Shown here one piece after another: positions 20,954 through 29,657 of a stretch of DNA of 64,000 bases. Position 1 is the stretch's first letter, and each line of letters starts with the position of its first letter. The position numbers were made by a program, and so were the translations under genes. The notes below the pieces were generated by a model. It had not been told where the DNA came from. It searched no databases and saw only the letters and a list, made by a program, of their open reading frames with translations. The stretch is from Stappia sp. 28M-7 (GTDB lineage Bacteria; Pseudomonadota; Alphaproteobacteria; Rhizobiales; Stappiaceae): assembly GCF_014252955.1 (NCBI RefSeq), contig NZ_JACMIA010000001.1, positions 3,060,258 to 3,124,257 of the forward strand, in the 5' to 3' direction.

Positions 20954-20994
20954 GCCCTGCCCGCCGCCGCAAGGTCGCGTGCTGCACGCCACCG

Positions 20995-21024
20995 GCCTGC
21001 CATCGCTTTGCCGCGATGGCAGGC
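20995..21024 (+). terminator. Stem-loop after the aldo/keto reductase gene
   Basis: Perfect 12-bp stem GCCTGCCATCGC/GCGATGGCAGGC with a six-base loop, 41 bp after the stop. It is followed by AAGACTG rather than a T-run, so it is a weak or factor-dependent terminator candidate. Confidence 0.45.
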
Positions 21025-21089
21025 AAGACTGACAATGGGAGTGGCCCGGCGTCCGAAAGGCCGGGCGCGACAACAGGGGGAGACCCGGC

Positions 21090-21437
21090 ATGCGCATCGA
21101 CCGTTTGACGAAAGCAGGAACCGGCCTGGCCGTGGCAGCCCTTTCCGCCCTGATGCTGATGACACTTGCCCCGCAGCCGGCGGCCGCCCAGCGCCCCGAC
21201 CTGAGGCGCATGAGCTGCAACCAGGCACAGGACCTCGTCGCCCGGCGCGGCGCGGTGGTGATGACCACCGGCCAGTACACCTACGAGCGCTTCGTCGCCG
21301 GCCCGCGCTGGTGCGACCACTGGGAAACCGTGCGCCCGGCGCAGGTGCGCACCCGCGACACGGGCCGCTGCATCGTCGGCTATATCTGCGAGACGCCACT
21401 GTTCTCGCCATGGGAGCGGCGCGGCGGCTGGCGCTGA
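21090..21437 (+). CDS. Secreted hypothetical protein with four cysteines
   Basis: A 115-residue protein with a clear Sec signal peptide (LAVAALSALMLMTLAPQPAAA-Q, cut near residue 34). The mature part has four Cys (SCNQAQDLVARRGAV, WCDHW, GRCIVGYICE), consistent with two periplasmic disulfides. This looks like the small YARHG-less periplasmic proteins widespread in Hyphomicrobiales, but I cannot name a family. Its TGA abuts the stop codon of the convergent WYL gene (TGATCA), with no base between. Confidence 0.8.
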   Translation: MRIDRLTKAGTGLAVAALSALMLMTLAPQPAAAQRPDLRRMSCNQAQDLVARRGAVVMTTGQYTYERFVAGPRWCDHWETVRPAQVRTRDTGRCIVGYICETPLFSPWERRGGWR

Positions 21438-22115
21438 TCACAAGCTCGCAAGATAGTCCTCGAACCGCCGCCCGCGCTCGCTCAGTGCCCGCTCGCCCGT
21501 CTCCTCCACGGCCGTGATGCGGTCGAGGCGGAAATTGCGGAAGTCGCCGCGCTCCTCGCACCAGCCGGTCAGCAGCCAGACCTCGTCGAACACCGTGAGG
21601 CCGAGCGGGCGCACCCGCCTGCGGCTCTCCCGACCGCCGAGATCCACATAGGCGAGCTGAAGCATCCGCTGCCGGCGGATGGCACGGCGCAGCCCCGGCA
21701 GCCAGCGATTGGCGGTCTCCGCCTGCGGGCGCTCGCGCGTCACCGCGCGCAGCGGTAGGTGCAGGGCCGCCTCCCCGCCCGCATCGCCCGAGGCCGCTCC
21801 GATCTTGCCGGAAACCCGCAAGGCGGCCTCGCGCAAGGGCGCATCGCCCCGCGCCCTCACCAGCCGCATGCCGAGCGCAATCGCCTCCATCTCCTCCTCG
21901 TCGAAGCTGAGCGGGGGCAGGAAGTAACCGCGCTCCATCTGGTAGCCGATGCCCGCTTCGCCCCGCACCGGCGCCCCCATCGCCTGAAGCGTGGCCATGT
22001 CGCGGTAGATCGTGCGCGGCGACACCTCGAGCGCGCGGGCCAGTTCCTCGGCGGACACCGGGCCGCCGGCGCTGCGCAAGCGGTCGAGCAGGGAGAACAG
22101 ACGAAACACCTTCAT
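21438..22115 (-). CDS. YafY-type transcriptional regulator with WYL domain
   Basis: A 225-residue protein. An N-terminal HTH (LLDRLRSAGGPVSAEELARALEVSPRTIYRDMATL, given in part here) is followed by a WYL ligand-sensing domain with QLAYVDLGGRESRRRVRPLGL and the LLTGWCEERGDFRNFRLDRI motif. It is divergent from a two-domain ABM protein that is its likely target. The family start is MKVFRLFSLLD at 22115. An in-frame ATG inside the left inverted repeat of the MITE (22142) could add nine residues. No good ribosome site precedes either, perhaps because the insertion displaced it. Confidence 0.87.
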   Translation of the reverse strand: MKVFRLFSLLDRLRSAGGPVSAEELARALEVSPRTIYRDMATLQAMGAPVRGEAGIGYQMERGYFLPPLSFDEEEMEAIALGMRLVRARGDAPLREAALRVSGKIGAASGDAGGEAALHLPLRAVTRERPQAETANRWLPGLRRAIRRQRMLQLAYVDLGGRESRRRVRPLGLTVFDEVWLLTGWCEERGDFRNFRLDRITAVEETGERALSERGRRFEDYLASL

Positions 22116-22125
22116 GGCGCCATCA

Positions 22126-22395
22126 CTAGGTCGTGGACTCATAATTGTGCCGGAAACGGCGTCCGTTCGGGCAATGATATGCCAGGAGGAGCGCGATGGC
22201 CGGGGCAGCCCCCCCGGCCGAGCGATCCGACGCCGCAGATCGAAGCTCGAACGACGCCCTTCGGGTATGCCCGAACCCGCCGGCAACAGCGTCGCAAGCC
22301 CTTGAAAACCTAATGGTTTCCTGCGGCCTTGCTCCTTGTATCCGATCGGGTTCGGGCATACCGTTTCTCGACAGAATTATGAGTCCACGACCTAG
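22126..22395. mobile_element. MITE-like element with 21-bp perfect terminal inverted repeats
   Basis: The ends 22126-22146 and 22375-22395 are exact reverse complements of 21 bp, beginning CTAGGTCGTGGACTCATAA. Similarity continues inward with one indel (GAAACGG at 22153-22159 and its complement near 22361-22367). A second, nested perfect 16-bp inverted repeat (GGTATGCCCGAACCCG at 22264-22279 and its complement at 22347-22362) lies in the right part. The outer CTAG at each end may be or include the target duplication, as in IS5-related elements. The 270-bp element has no transposase. It sits between the WYL regulator and the operator-like palindrome at 22404-22422. Confidence 0.75.
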
Positions 22396-22403
22396 CGCGT
22401 GCC

Positions 22404-22422
22404 CCTGACAGAAGGTGTCAGG
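22404..22422. promoter_or_regulatory. Candidate operator, CCTGACA-N5-TGTCAGG
   Basis: A perfect 7-bp inverted repeat with a five-base spacer lies 48 bp before the monooxygenase-like gene and just outside the MITE. Its position between a WYL regulator and a divergent gene makes it the likely binding site of that regulator. This is inference from position and symmetry. Confidence 0.5.
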
Positions 22423-22470
22423 AGCCTTGGCGTATCTCCCGCTGCGCATCACGCAGAACAGGAGCATCGC

Positions 22471-23067
22471 ATGCAAGACCATTGCCTCGAAGTCGTCGCC
22501 TATCAGGTGGACGATCCGGCCCGCGCCGATGACGAACGCAGGCACGCGCTCGCCAAGGTCCGCTCGTTTCCCGGGTTTCTTGCCTGGACGCAGCTGACGG
22601 ACACGGGCGATGCGACCCGGCGCGTCGACCTCGTCGCCTGGAAGACCAGGGATGCGGCGCTGTCGGCCGCGCGCGCGGTCGGCGAGGGAGAAGACTTCGC
22701 CGGCTTCCGCGCCACGATCAGCGGCGTTGCCAGCATGGGCCACTACGCGGCGAGCCAGCCGGCGCCGGTCGGTCTCCTTGCCGGAGACGGTATCGAGGTC
22801 GGCCGCTTCCGCCTGAAACCCGGCGTTGCGGAGGAGAACATGCGCGCGGCCCATGCCCGGATGGTGGAGCACCACCTCTCGCGCCAGCCCGGCTGGCTGG
22901 GCCAGCGGCTGGTGCGGCTCGAAAGCGGCATCTTCCTGGATATCGCCGTCGCGGACAGCCGGACACGGGCCATCGCGATCTGCAACGCCTGGCAGGGCAA
23001 CGCGGAGTGCGAGGCATTTCTCGCCCTGATCGAACCGGAAAGCATGGAGTTCGGCGAACTGGTCTGA
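22471..23067 (+). CDS. Two-domain antibiotic-biosynthesis-monooxygenase-like (ABM/dimeric alpha-beta barrel) protein
   Basis: A 198-residue protein that appears to be two ferredoxin-like ABM repeats: VVAYQVDDPARADDERRHALAK...FPGFLAW...DLVAWKT, and then GIEVGRFRLKPGVAEENMRAAHAR...QPGWLGQRLV...FLDIAVAD. Fold members include monooxygenases, heme-degrading enzymes and stress proteins. The usual Asn/Trp/His catalytic set cannot be assigned. AGGAG precedes the ATG at 22471, which decides it over an upstream in-frame start. It is divergent from a WYL regulator and preceded by a palindrome, suggesting induction by a small molecule or stress. Confidence 0.72.
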   Translation: MQDHCLEVVAYQVDDPARADDERRHALAKVRSFPGFLAWTQLTDTGDATRRVDLVAWKTRDAALSAARAVGEGEDFAGFRATISGVASMGHYAASQPAPVGLLAGDGIEVGRFRLKPGVAEENMRAAHARMVEHHLSRQPGWLGQRLVRLESGIFLDIAVADSRTRAIAICNAWQGNAECEAFLALIEPESMEFGELV

Positions 23068-23096
23068 ACAGACCGGCCTTCGAAGCCCGGCACAGC

Positions 23097-23122
23097 GGCG
23101 CGTTCCTTCGCAGGAATGCGCC
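23097..23122 (+). terminator. Stem-loop after the ABM-like gene
   Basis: GGCGCGTTCC and GGAATGCGCC pair over ten positions (one G-T) around TTCGCA, 30 bp after the stop. No T-run follows, so termination is only suggested. Confidence 0.35.
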
Positions 23123-23285
23123 GACTCAGGCTCGGTGACACCGCGCGGCTCAATGTCCTGCCTCCATAGCCGGGCAGCGCGAATAAAAGTTCTCGGTTCC
23201 TGAAACTTAGCCCGCCCCCGTTCACACATTTTTCAATTGTCACCGTCACCCTCCGTAAAGTTATCAATGCCTCGCGGAGGTTATT

Positions 23286-25076
23286 ATGCGCATAATTACC
23301 TACATCCTTGCAGGGGGATGTGCGGCACTGGCGACGTCGGTCGCCCTGATCTACTCCGTCAACGAAACAAGTGTCGCGACGCAGCACGTCGCCGAGGCAA
23401 TTGATCTCAAGTACAAATCATATCTGCTCGCAGATGAAATGCGCCAGGGCTCGGACGATCTCACGCGGCTCGCGCGAACCTATGTCGCGACAGGCGATCC
23501 CGCCTACGAGCAGCAATACAACGACATCCTCGCCATTCGGGACGGCAAGAAGCCCAAGCCGGAAGCCTATCACCGGATCTACTGGGACTTCGTTGCAGCC
23601 GGCAACGCCAAGCCCCGCCCGGACGGCCAGCCGGTCGAACTGCTCGGCGAGATGCGCGCCCTCGGCTTCACCGAGGCGGAATTCGACCTGCTGAACGAGG
23701 CCAAGAAGAATTCGGACGGTCTCGTCGCGCTTGAGGTCGAGGCGATGAATTACGTGAAGGGCCTGGACAAGGACGGCAAGCCCATCAGCGCCGACGATCC
23801 CCTCTACCCGATCCGGATGCTGCACAGCAGGCAGTATCACGAGTTCAAGGCCGGGATCATGACGCCCGTCGACAAGTTCTACCAGCTCATGGAGTCGCGT
23901 ACCCAGGCAGCGGTAGACGAGGCCGAGGCGTCCAGGAGTGCGGCCCAGACGCTGCTGTTTGCCAGCGTTCTGGCAACACTCATGACGCTCGCCGGTATTG
24001 TCGGCATCGTCTATTTCCGGGTGCTGCGCAGCATGAACGGCCTCGGCGACGAGATGACGGCCGTGGCGTCCGGCGAGATCGATACCAGCATCCGCGCGCT
24101 CGGGCGCAAGGACGAGATCGGCGAGATGGCGGTTTCACTCGAGGCCTTCCGTCAGTCGCTGATCGACAAGCGGCGCATGGAGGAACGCCAGCAGGAAGAG
24201 ACGGCCGCGATGAACCAGCGCCTCGTCGACGAGCGCAACCGGATCGCCAGCAGCTTTCAGGAACGTGTTTCCTCGATCTTTCGCGAGCTGGCCGGCTCCG
24301 TTCACGACCTGCAGAGCATGTCTGGTGAATTGAAGCAGTCTGCGCAGGCGACGGACACGGAGTCCCGCAGTTCGCTGGCCGCAACCAGCGAGGCAGGGTC
24401 GGCCGCACAGACCGTGGCATCGGCCACGACCGAATTGACTTCGTCGCTTGCCGAGATTTCGTCCCGCATCGCCGACGTGAAGACGCGGATCGGGTCCGCG
24501 ACCGGAATGTCGTCGGAAGCGAGCGACAACATGACCCGCCTCGACCAGATGGCCGAGAGCATCGGCACCGTGGTCGGATTGATCCAGGACATCGCCGAGC
24601 AGACCAATCTCCTGGCGCTGAACGCAACGATCGAGGCGGCACGGGCCGGAGAATCCGGCAAGGGCTTCGCGGTCGTCGCCTCGGAGGTCAAGACGCTCGC
24701 CAGCCAGACCGCGCGTGCCACCGAGGATATCCGCAACCAGATCGAGGCCATCCAGACGTCCACCACGTCGTCGGTCACGTCGATCAACTCGATCAACAGC
24801 ATCATGGTCGAGATCCAGGGCTTCATCGACGACCTCGCCTACTCGGTCCAGCAGCAGGAAGAGGCGACAGGCGAGATCGCCCAGGCGGCCCAGGTTTCGA
24901 CGAGCAACACCGAAACCCTGACGCTCTCCGTCAACAAGGTCGGCGAAATGACGCAGGACAACAGTCTTCTGGCCGACAAGCTGCAGGAGGAAGCCGAGAC
25001 GCTGAACCGGCGGGCGGGCCAATTGCAGACGGCGATCGACAGCTTCGTTTCGGAGGCAAGCGGCAAGGCAGCCTGA
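23286..25076 (+). CDS. Methyl-accepting chemotaxis protein
   Basis: A 596-residue transducer. Its N-terminal membrane helix is at residues 1-22, followed by a periplasmic sensor of about 200 residues with an [21 protein letters not shown] stretch (given as seen, in part). The second helix is near residues 219-242 ([20 protein letters not shown]), followed by HAMP with [10 protein letters not shown]. The cytoplasmic signalling domain carries the hairpin tip [20 protein letters not shown] and [15 protein letters not shown]. No CheR-docking pentapeptide is seen at the C-terminus (SGKAA). It is a stand-alone chemoreceptor with a strong terminator after it; the ligand is unknown. Confidence 0.95.
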   Translation: MRIITYILAGGCAALATSVALIYSVNETSVATQHVAEAIDLKYKSYLLADEMRQGSDDLTRLARTYVATGDPAYEQQYNDILAIRDGKKPKPEAYHRIYWDFVAAGNAKPRPDGQPVELLGEMRALGFTEAEFDLLNEAKKNSDGLVALEVEAMNYVKGLDKDGKPISADDPLYPIRMLHSRQYHEFKAGIMTPVDKFYQLMESRTQAAVDEAEASRSAAQTLLFASVLATLMTLAGIVGIVYFRVLRSMNGLGDEMTAVASGEIDTSIRALGRKDEIGEMAVSLEAFRQSLIDKRRMEERQQEETAAMNQRLVDERNRIASSFQERVSSIFRELAGSVHDLQSMSGELKQSAQATDTESRSSLAATSEAGSAAQTVASATTELTSSLAEISSRIADVKTRIGSATGMSSEASDNMTRLDQMAESIGTVVGLIQDIAEQTNLLALNATIEAARAGESGKGFAVVASEVKTLASQTARATEDIRNQIEAIQTSTTSSVTSINSINSIMVEIQGFIDDLAYSVQQQEEATGEIAQAAQVSTSNTETLTLSVNKVGEMTQDNSLLADKLQEEAETLNRRAGQLQTAIDSFVSEASGKAA

Positions 25077-25101
25077 ACGAACCGACCCAAACAACACGCG
25101 C

Positions 25102-25134
25102 AAGGACGGCTTCATCGCGGAGCCGTCCTTTTTT
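25102..25134 (+). terminator. Rho-independent terminator of the chemoreceptor gene
   Basis: Perfect 10-bp stem AAGGACGGCT/AGCCGTCCTT with a nine-base loop, followed by TTTT, 25 bp after the stop. Confidence 0.92.
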
Positions 25135-25502
25135 CATGGACCGTCGGGCGGCTGCATCCATGGCCGGTCTCGCGGCCGGATTTGACAGCGGCCGGAGCGC
25201 GCCAGGTCCTTTCCCGCGCAGCGTTCCCGGCGGGAATGTGCCGTTTCGCATAGCGTGAAACCTCCCGATTTGACGTAAGCCCCCTGGACGTTAAGCTTGT
25301 TGCCGCAGGGTCCGCTCCCGGTCGGTCTGCCTGCCGGGCATGCAGATGGGGGTCTTTGCTGGCGCATTTTCGGACTTGGAAGGCGCCTTGCCGGCTTGCA
25401 AACATGGGTTCCATCGGCGAGGCGCCACACCGCTTCGCCTTCAGAACGAAGACCTGACGAGAAGAACAAGACGACGTTTCGCACGAGGGGTTAGAGACAC
25501 GC
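25135..25502. other. 368-bp leader of the ATP-grasp cluster, no gene seen
   Basis: This lies between the chemoreceptor terminator and the ATP-grasp gene and must hold the promoter of the four-gene cluster. I see no clear palindrome or conserved riboswitch. A comparatively AT-rich patch lies at about 25248-25300. ORFs across it lack support. Confidence 0.5.
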
Positions 25503-26924
25503 ATGGGGGAGAGCACCATTTTCAACGAGATGCTGACCGCCGACGGCAAGCCCCGCGCGCCCTACAGGCGGCTCGCCGAATGGTTCGACACCCTGTCCCC
25601 GGCGGACATGCGCAAGAAGTCGCGCGAGGCGGAGACGATCTTCCGCCGCCTCGGCATCACCTTCGCCGTCTATGGCACGTCCGAGGCCACCGAGCGGCTG
25701 ATCCCGTTCGACATCGTCCCGCGCGTGCTCTCGGCCTCCGAGTGGCGACGCCTGTCGGCTGGCATCGACCAGCGGGTGCGCGCGCTCAACGCCTTCCTCT
25801 ATGACATCTACCACCGCCAGGAGATCGTGCGGGCCGGCCGGGTGCCTGCGGAGCTGATCCTGCAGAACGAGGCGTTCCTGCCGGAGATGATCGGCTTCAC
25901 CCCGGCGCGCCGGGTCTATGCCCATATTATAGGCACCGACCTCGTGCGTGTCGGCGAGGACGATTTCTACGTGCTTGAGGACAACACCCGCACCCCGTCC
26001 GGCGTCTCCTACATGCTGGAGAACCGCGAGACGATGATGCGGATGTTCCCCGAGCTGTTCCAGCAGAACCGGGTGGCGCCGATCGAGCACTATCCGGACA
26101 TGCTGCGCGAGACGCTGGAGAGCGTCGCGCCGGAGAACTGCGACGGCGATCCGACCGTCTGCATCCTGACGCCGGGCATCTACAACTCCGCCTATTTCGA
26201 GCATGCCTTCCTCGCCGACTCGATGGGCGTGGAGCTGTGCGAGGCGCGCGACCTCTATGTGGAGGACGGCAAGGTGTGGATGCGCACCACCCAGTCGCCG
26301 CAGCGGGTCGACGTGATCTACCGGCGCATCGACGATGCCTTCCTCGATCCGCTGACCTTCCGCCCCGACAGCATGCTCGGCGTACCGGGCCTGTTCGACG
26401 CCTACCGGGCGGGCAACGTGACGATCTGCAACGCGCCGGGCACGGGCATTGCGGACGACAAGGCGATCTATGCCTATGTGCCGGACATCATCGAGTTCTA
26501 CACCGGCCAGAAGCCGATCCTGAAGAACGTGCCGACCTGGAACTGCGCCAAGCCCGACGACCTGGCCTATGTGCTGGACCGTCTGCCGGAGCTGGTGGTG
26601 AAGGAGGTGCACGGCTCGGGCGGCTACGGCATGCTGATCGGCCCGACCGCCTCCAAGCGCGAGATCGCCGAATTCTCCAAGCGGCTAAAGGCCAATCCCG
26701 CCAACTACATCGCCCAGCCGACGCTGGCGCTGTCGGCCTGCCCGACCCATGTGCAATCGGGGCTGGCTCCCCGCCATGTCGACCTCAGGCCCTATGTGCT
26801 GGTCGGAGACAAGGTGCGCATCACGCCCGGCGGACTGACCCGCGTGGCGCTGAAGAAGGGCTCCCTGGTGGTGAATTCCAGCCAGGGCGGCGGCACCAAG
26901 GACACCTGGGTTCTGGAGGACTGA
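25503..26924 (+). CDS. Circularly permuted type 2 ATP-grasp protein
   Basis: A 473-residue cytoplasmic protein of the circularly permuted ATP-grasp family (often listed as DUF404/DUF407). Family landmarks are NAFLYDIYHRQEIVRAGRVP near residue 100, DFYVLEDNTRTPSGVSYMLENR near residue 157 (DNxRxPSG, metal/ATP region), NAPGTGIADDKAIYAYVPD near 309 and LVVKEVHGSGGYGMLIGP near 365. ATP-grasp enzymes join a carboxylate to an amine, so a peptide ligase or tagging role is proposed in the literature on this cluster. The next gene (alpha-E) starts six bases after the stop, and transglutaminase and Anbu genes follow. The substrate is unknown. Confidence 0.92.
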   Translation: MGESTIFNEMLTADGKPRAPYRRLAEWFDTLSPADMRKKSREAETIFRRLGITFAVYGTSEATERLIPFDIVPRVLSASEWRRLSAGIDQRVRALNAFLYDIYHRQEIVRAGRVPAELILQNEAFLPEMIGFTPARRVYAHIIGTDLVRVGEDDFYVLEDNTRTPSGVSYMLENRETMMRMFPELFQQNRVAPIEHYPDMLRETLESVAPENCDGDPTVCILTPGIYNSAYFEHAFLADSMGVELCEARDLYVEDGKVWMRTTQSPQRVDVIYRRIDDAFLDPLTFRPDSMLGVPGLFDAYRAGNVTICNAPGTGIADDKAIYAYVPDIIEFYTGQKPILKNVPTWNCAKPDDLAYVLDRLPELVVKEVHGSGGYGMLIGPTASKREIAEFSKRLKANPANYIAQPTLALSACPTHVQSGLAPRHVDLRPYVLVGDKVRITPGGLTRVALKKGSLVVNSSQGGGTKDTWVLED

Positions 26925-26930
26925 CGAAAC

Positions 26931-27878
26931 ATGCTCGGCCGTACCGCCGCATCCCTGTTCTGGACCTCGCGCTACAACGAGCGGGCGGAGAACATGGCCC
27001 GCCTGCTGGAGGTGGGATACCGCATTGCCATGACGCCGCGTCTGGGCCAGGACGCCGCCGACGACTGGCGTTCGACGCTGGTCAGCGCCGGCTGCGACCA
27101 GGGCTTCTTCAAGAAGCACGAGGAACTGACAAAGCGCTCCGTCGTCTCGCACATGCTGTTCGACCCGGAAAACCCCTCCTCCGTGCGCTCCTGCATCGAG
27201 GCGGCCCGCAACAACGCCCGCTCGGTGCGCACCGCCATCACCGGCGAGATGTGGGAGAGCCTGAACACGACCTATATCGACTTCATGGAAGTGCGCCCGC
27301 AGCACATGACCGACGACAAGCTGCCGGGCTTCCTGACCTGGATCAAGCAGCGCTCCATGCTGTTCCGCGGCGCCATGCTCGGCACCTTGATGCGCGACGA
27401 GGGCTACCACTTCTCGCAGTTCGGCTGCTTCATCGAGCGGGCCGACAACACCTCGCGCATCCTCGACGTGAAATACTGGATCCTGCTGCCGGACAACGAA
27501 GTGGTCGGCGGCGAGCTCGACCGGTACCAATGGTCGACGATCCTGAGGTCGGTCTCTGCCCATCGCAGCTATCGCCATGCCTATCGCGATGCGCAGATAC
27601 GCCCGTTCAACATTGCCGAGTTCCTCATCCTGCGAAAGGAGATGCCGCGCTCGCTGGCCTATTGCTACGACTGGATCACCGAGAGCATGGAGGGGCTCAC
27701 CCTGCGCTACGGCGAGCGGCCGATGAGCTACGACATGGCCCAGCGCACCCACGAGCTGCTGGACCAGGGAACCATGCGGCAGATCTTCCAAGGGGGACTG
27801 CACGAGTTCCTCGGCAACATGATCGCGAGAAACAACGGACTAGGCGCGCAGCTCGCCGCGGACTACCACTTCGCCTGA
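26931..27878 (+). CDS. Alpha-E domain protein (DUF403 family)
   Basis: A 315-residue all-helical protein with family signatures LGRTAASLFWTSRYNERAENMARLLE at the N-terminus (in part), FGCFIERADNTSRILDVKY near residue 165 and LRKEMPRSLAYC near 225. The biochemical activity is not established. It is nearly always adjacent to the circularly permuted ATP-grasp gene and is thought to work with it, either as a helical partner or as a substrate-handling domain. The six-base gap to the upstream gene implies co-translation. Confidence 0.92.
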   Translation: MLGRTAASLFWTSRYNERAENMARLLEVGYRIAMTPRLGQDAADDWRSTLVSAGCDQGFFKKHEELTKRSVVSHMLFDPENPSSVRSCIEAARNNARSVRTAITGEMWESLNTTYIDFMEVRPQHMTDDKLPGFLTWIKQRSMLFRGAMLGTLMRDEGYHFSQFGCFIERADNTSRILDVKYWILLPDNEVVGGELDRYQWSTILRSVSAHRSYRHAYRDAQIRPFNIAEFLILRKEMPRSLAYCYDWITESMEGLTLRYGERPMSYDMAQRTHELLDQGTMRQIFQGGLHEFLGNMIARNNGLGAQLAADYHFA

Positions 27879-27957
27879 CAGGAAACGCGAACCGAACGAT
27901 CGGAAGCCGGCGGCGACAAGACGCGAAGCCGACCGAACACGAGGAAGCCCGAGAGCC

Positions 27958-28779
27958 ATGCGCCTCAACGTCAGACATGTGACCCGCTATCGGTACGAGC
28001 ACCCGCTCGCCCATATGGTCCAGCAGCTGCGCCTGACGCCGCCGAGCCTGGCCGGACAGAAGGTGATCTCCTGGACCATCGACGTGCCGGGCTACGAGCG
28101 CTCTGCCCGCTACATCGACGCCTTCGGCAATCCGGTCGCCATCGTCAGCCACCGCGAGGCGATGAGCGAGCTGACCATCGCCGTCGAGGGGCTGGTGGAA
28201 ACGCAGGACCGCGCCGGCGTCGTCGGTCACCCGCGCAGCCCCGCCCCCGACAACGTGTTCTGCCGCTTCACCTCGCTGACCCGCGCCAACCCGGCGATCC
28301 GCCGGCTGGGCGCCATCGCCGAGCGCGACGGGCCGGACGCGGTCGCCGGCTTTCACGACCTGATGCACGCGATCCGCGACAAGGTCGCCTATCGCACCGG
28401 CGTCACCGAGGTGCACACCACCGCCGCCGAGGCGCTGAACGCCGGCGAAGGCGTGTGCCAGGACCACGCGCATATCTTCATCGCCGCGGCCCGCACCATC
28501 GGCGTGCCGGCGCGCTATGTCTCGGGCTACATGCTGCTGGAGGGCGGACAGGATTCGGAGGCGCATCACGCCTGGGCCGAGGTTCTGCTGCCGCAGCTCG
28601 GCTGGGTCGGCTTCGACATTTCCAACGGCATGTGCCCGACGGACCGCTACATCCGCCTCACCTGCGGGCTCGACTCGCGCTCCGCCGCGCCGATCCGCGG
28701 AATCCGCATGGGCGGGTCCGGCGAGAACATGGATGTGGAAGTGGCGGTTTCGCAGGAATCGCAGCAATCTCAGCAATAG
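27958..28779 (+). CDS. Transglutaminase-like cysteine protease family protein
   Basis: A 273-residue protein with an N-terminal beta domain (MRLNVRHVTRYRYEHPLAHM, bacterial transglutaminase-like N-terminal) and a papain-like core. The triad is visible as Cys in GEGVCQDHAHIF, His in SEAHHAWAEVLLP and Asp in WVGFDISNGMCPTD. No signal peptide is visible, so it is predicted cytoplasmic. It follows the alpha-E gene by 79 bp. In this context it may hydrolyse or form amide bonds on the product of the ATP-grasp enzyme; that is inference from conserved association. Confidence 0.92.
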   Translation: MRLNVRHVTRYRYEHPLAHMVQQLRLTPPSLAGQKVISWTIDVPGYERSARYIDAFGNPVAIVSHREAMSELTIAVEGLVETQDRAGVVGHPRSPAPDNVFCRFTSLTRANPAIRRLGAIAERDGPDAVAGFHDLMHAIRDKVAYRTGVTEVHTTAAEALNAGEGVCQDHAHIFIAAARTIGVPARYVSGYMLLEGGQDSEAHHAWAEVLLPQLGWVGFDISNGMCPTDRYIRLTCGLDSRSAAPIRGIRMGGSGENMDVEVAVSQESQQSQQ

Positions 28780-28900
28780 GACCGTTGCCGGAACGGCAGC
28801 GAACCTGTCAAATCTGCCGGAGCCGGCGCAACGCGCGAATCGCCGCCGCGCGCGATCCGGCCGGGCGCGCGCCCTTCCCGTTTTCGGAGACTGCCTGATC

Positions 28901-29632
28901 ATGACCTATTGTGTCGGTCTGAAGCTCGATCGCGGCATCGTGATGGCCGCTGACACGCGCACCAATGCCGGGCTCGACAATGTCGCCACCTTCAAGAAGC
29001 TGCATGTGTGGGAAAAGCCCGGCGACCGGGTGATCTGCATGATGGCGGCCGGCAACCTGGCCGTCACCCAGTCGGTGGTGAGCCTGCTCAGCGAGCGGCT
29101 GAAGAGCGAGGATCCGGGCCGGCCGACGCTGCATTCGGTGGACACCATGTTCCAGGCGGCGCGGCTGGTGGGCAGCGCCGTGCGCGACGTGCGCGCCATC
29201 GACGGCGAGGCGCTGGCCGCCAATTCGGAGAGCTTCAGCGTCACCTTCCTGCTGGGCGGTCAGATCAAGGGCGAGGCGCCGCGCCTCTTCCAGATCTATT
29301 CCGCCGGCAACTTCATCGAGGCCTCTGCCGACACGCCCTTCCTGCAGATCGGCGAACACAAATACGGCAAGCCGATCCTCGACCGGGTGACGCAGGCGGA
29401 CATGCGCCTCGGCCAGGCCGCCAAGCTCGTGCTGCTGTCGTTCAACTCGACGCTGCGCTCGAACCTGTCGGTCGGCATGCCCATCGACATGCTGCTCTAC
29501 AACACCGACAGCTTCTCCGCCCATCGCCAGACCCGCATCCGCGAGGACGATCCCTATTTCGCGGACCTGTCGCGCATGTGGTCGGAAAAGCTGCGCGACG
29601 CGGTGGCCGAGATTCCCGACTTCGAGATCTGA
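28901..29632 (+). CDS. anbu: Anbu-type bacterial proteasome-like protease (peptidase family T1)
   Basis: A 243-residue NTN-hydrolase. Removing the initiator Met from MTYCVGLKLDRGIVMAADTR would expose Thr as the N-terminal nucleophile, as in proteasome beta subunits. The GIVMAADTRTNAG strand and the KKL segment further on (FKKLHVWEKPGDRVI) fit the Anbu (ancestral beta subunit) family. GGAG lies 11 bases before the chosen ATG at 28901; the in-frame region upstream has no family similarity. It follows the transglutaminase gene by 121 bp. Known Anbu proteins form open or helical assemblies and have no proven substrate. Confidence 0.9.
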   Translation: MTYCVGLKLDRGIVMAADTRTNAGLDNVATFKKLHVWEKPGDRVICMMAAGNLAVTQSVVSLLSERLKSEDPGRPTLHSVDTMFQAARLVGSAVRDVRAIDGEALAANSESFSVTFLLGGQIKGEAPRLFQIYSAGNFIEASADTPFLQIGEHKYGKPILDRVTQADMRLGQAAKLVLLSFNSTLRSNLSVGMPIDMLLYNTDSFSAHRQTRIREDDPYFADLSRMWSEKLRDAVAEIPDFEI

Positions 29633-29657
29633 CGCCCTTCCCTCTGCCTCACGCCGC

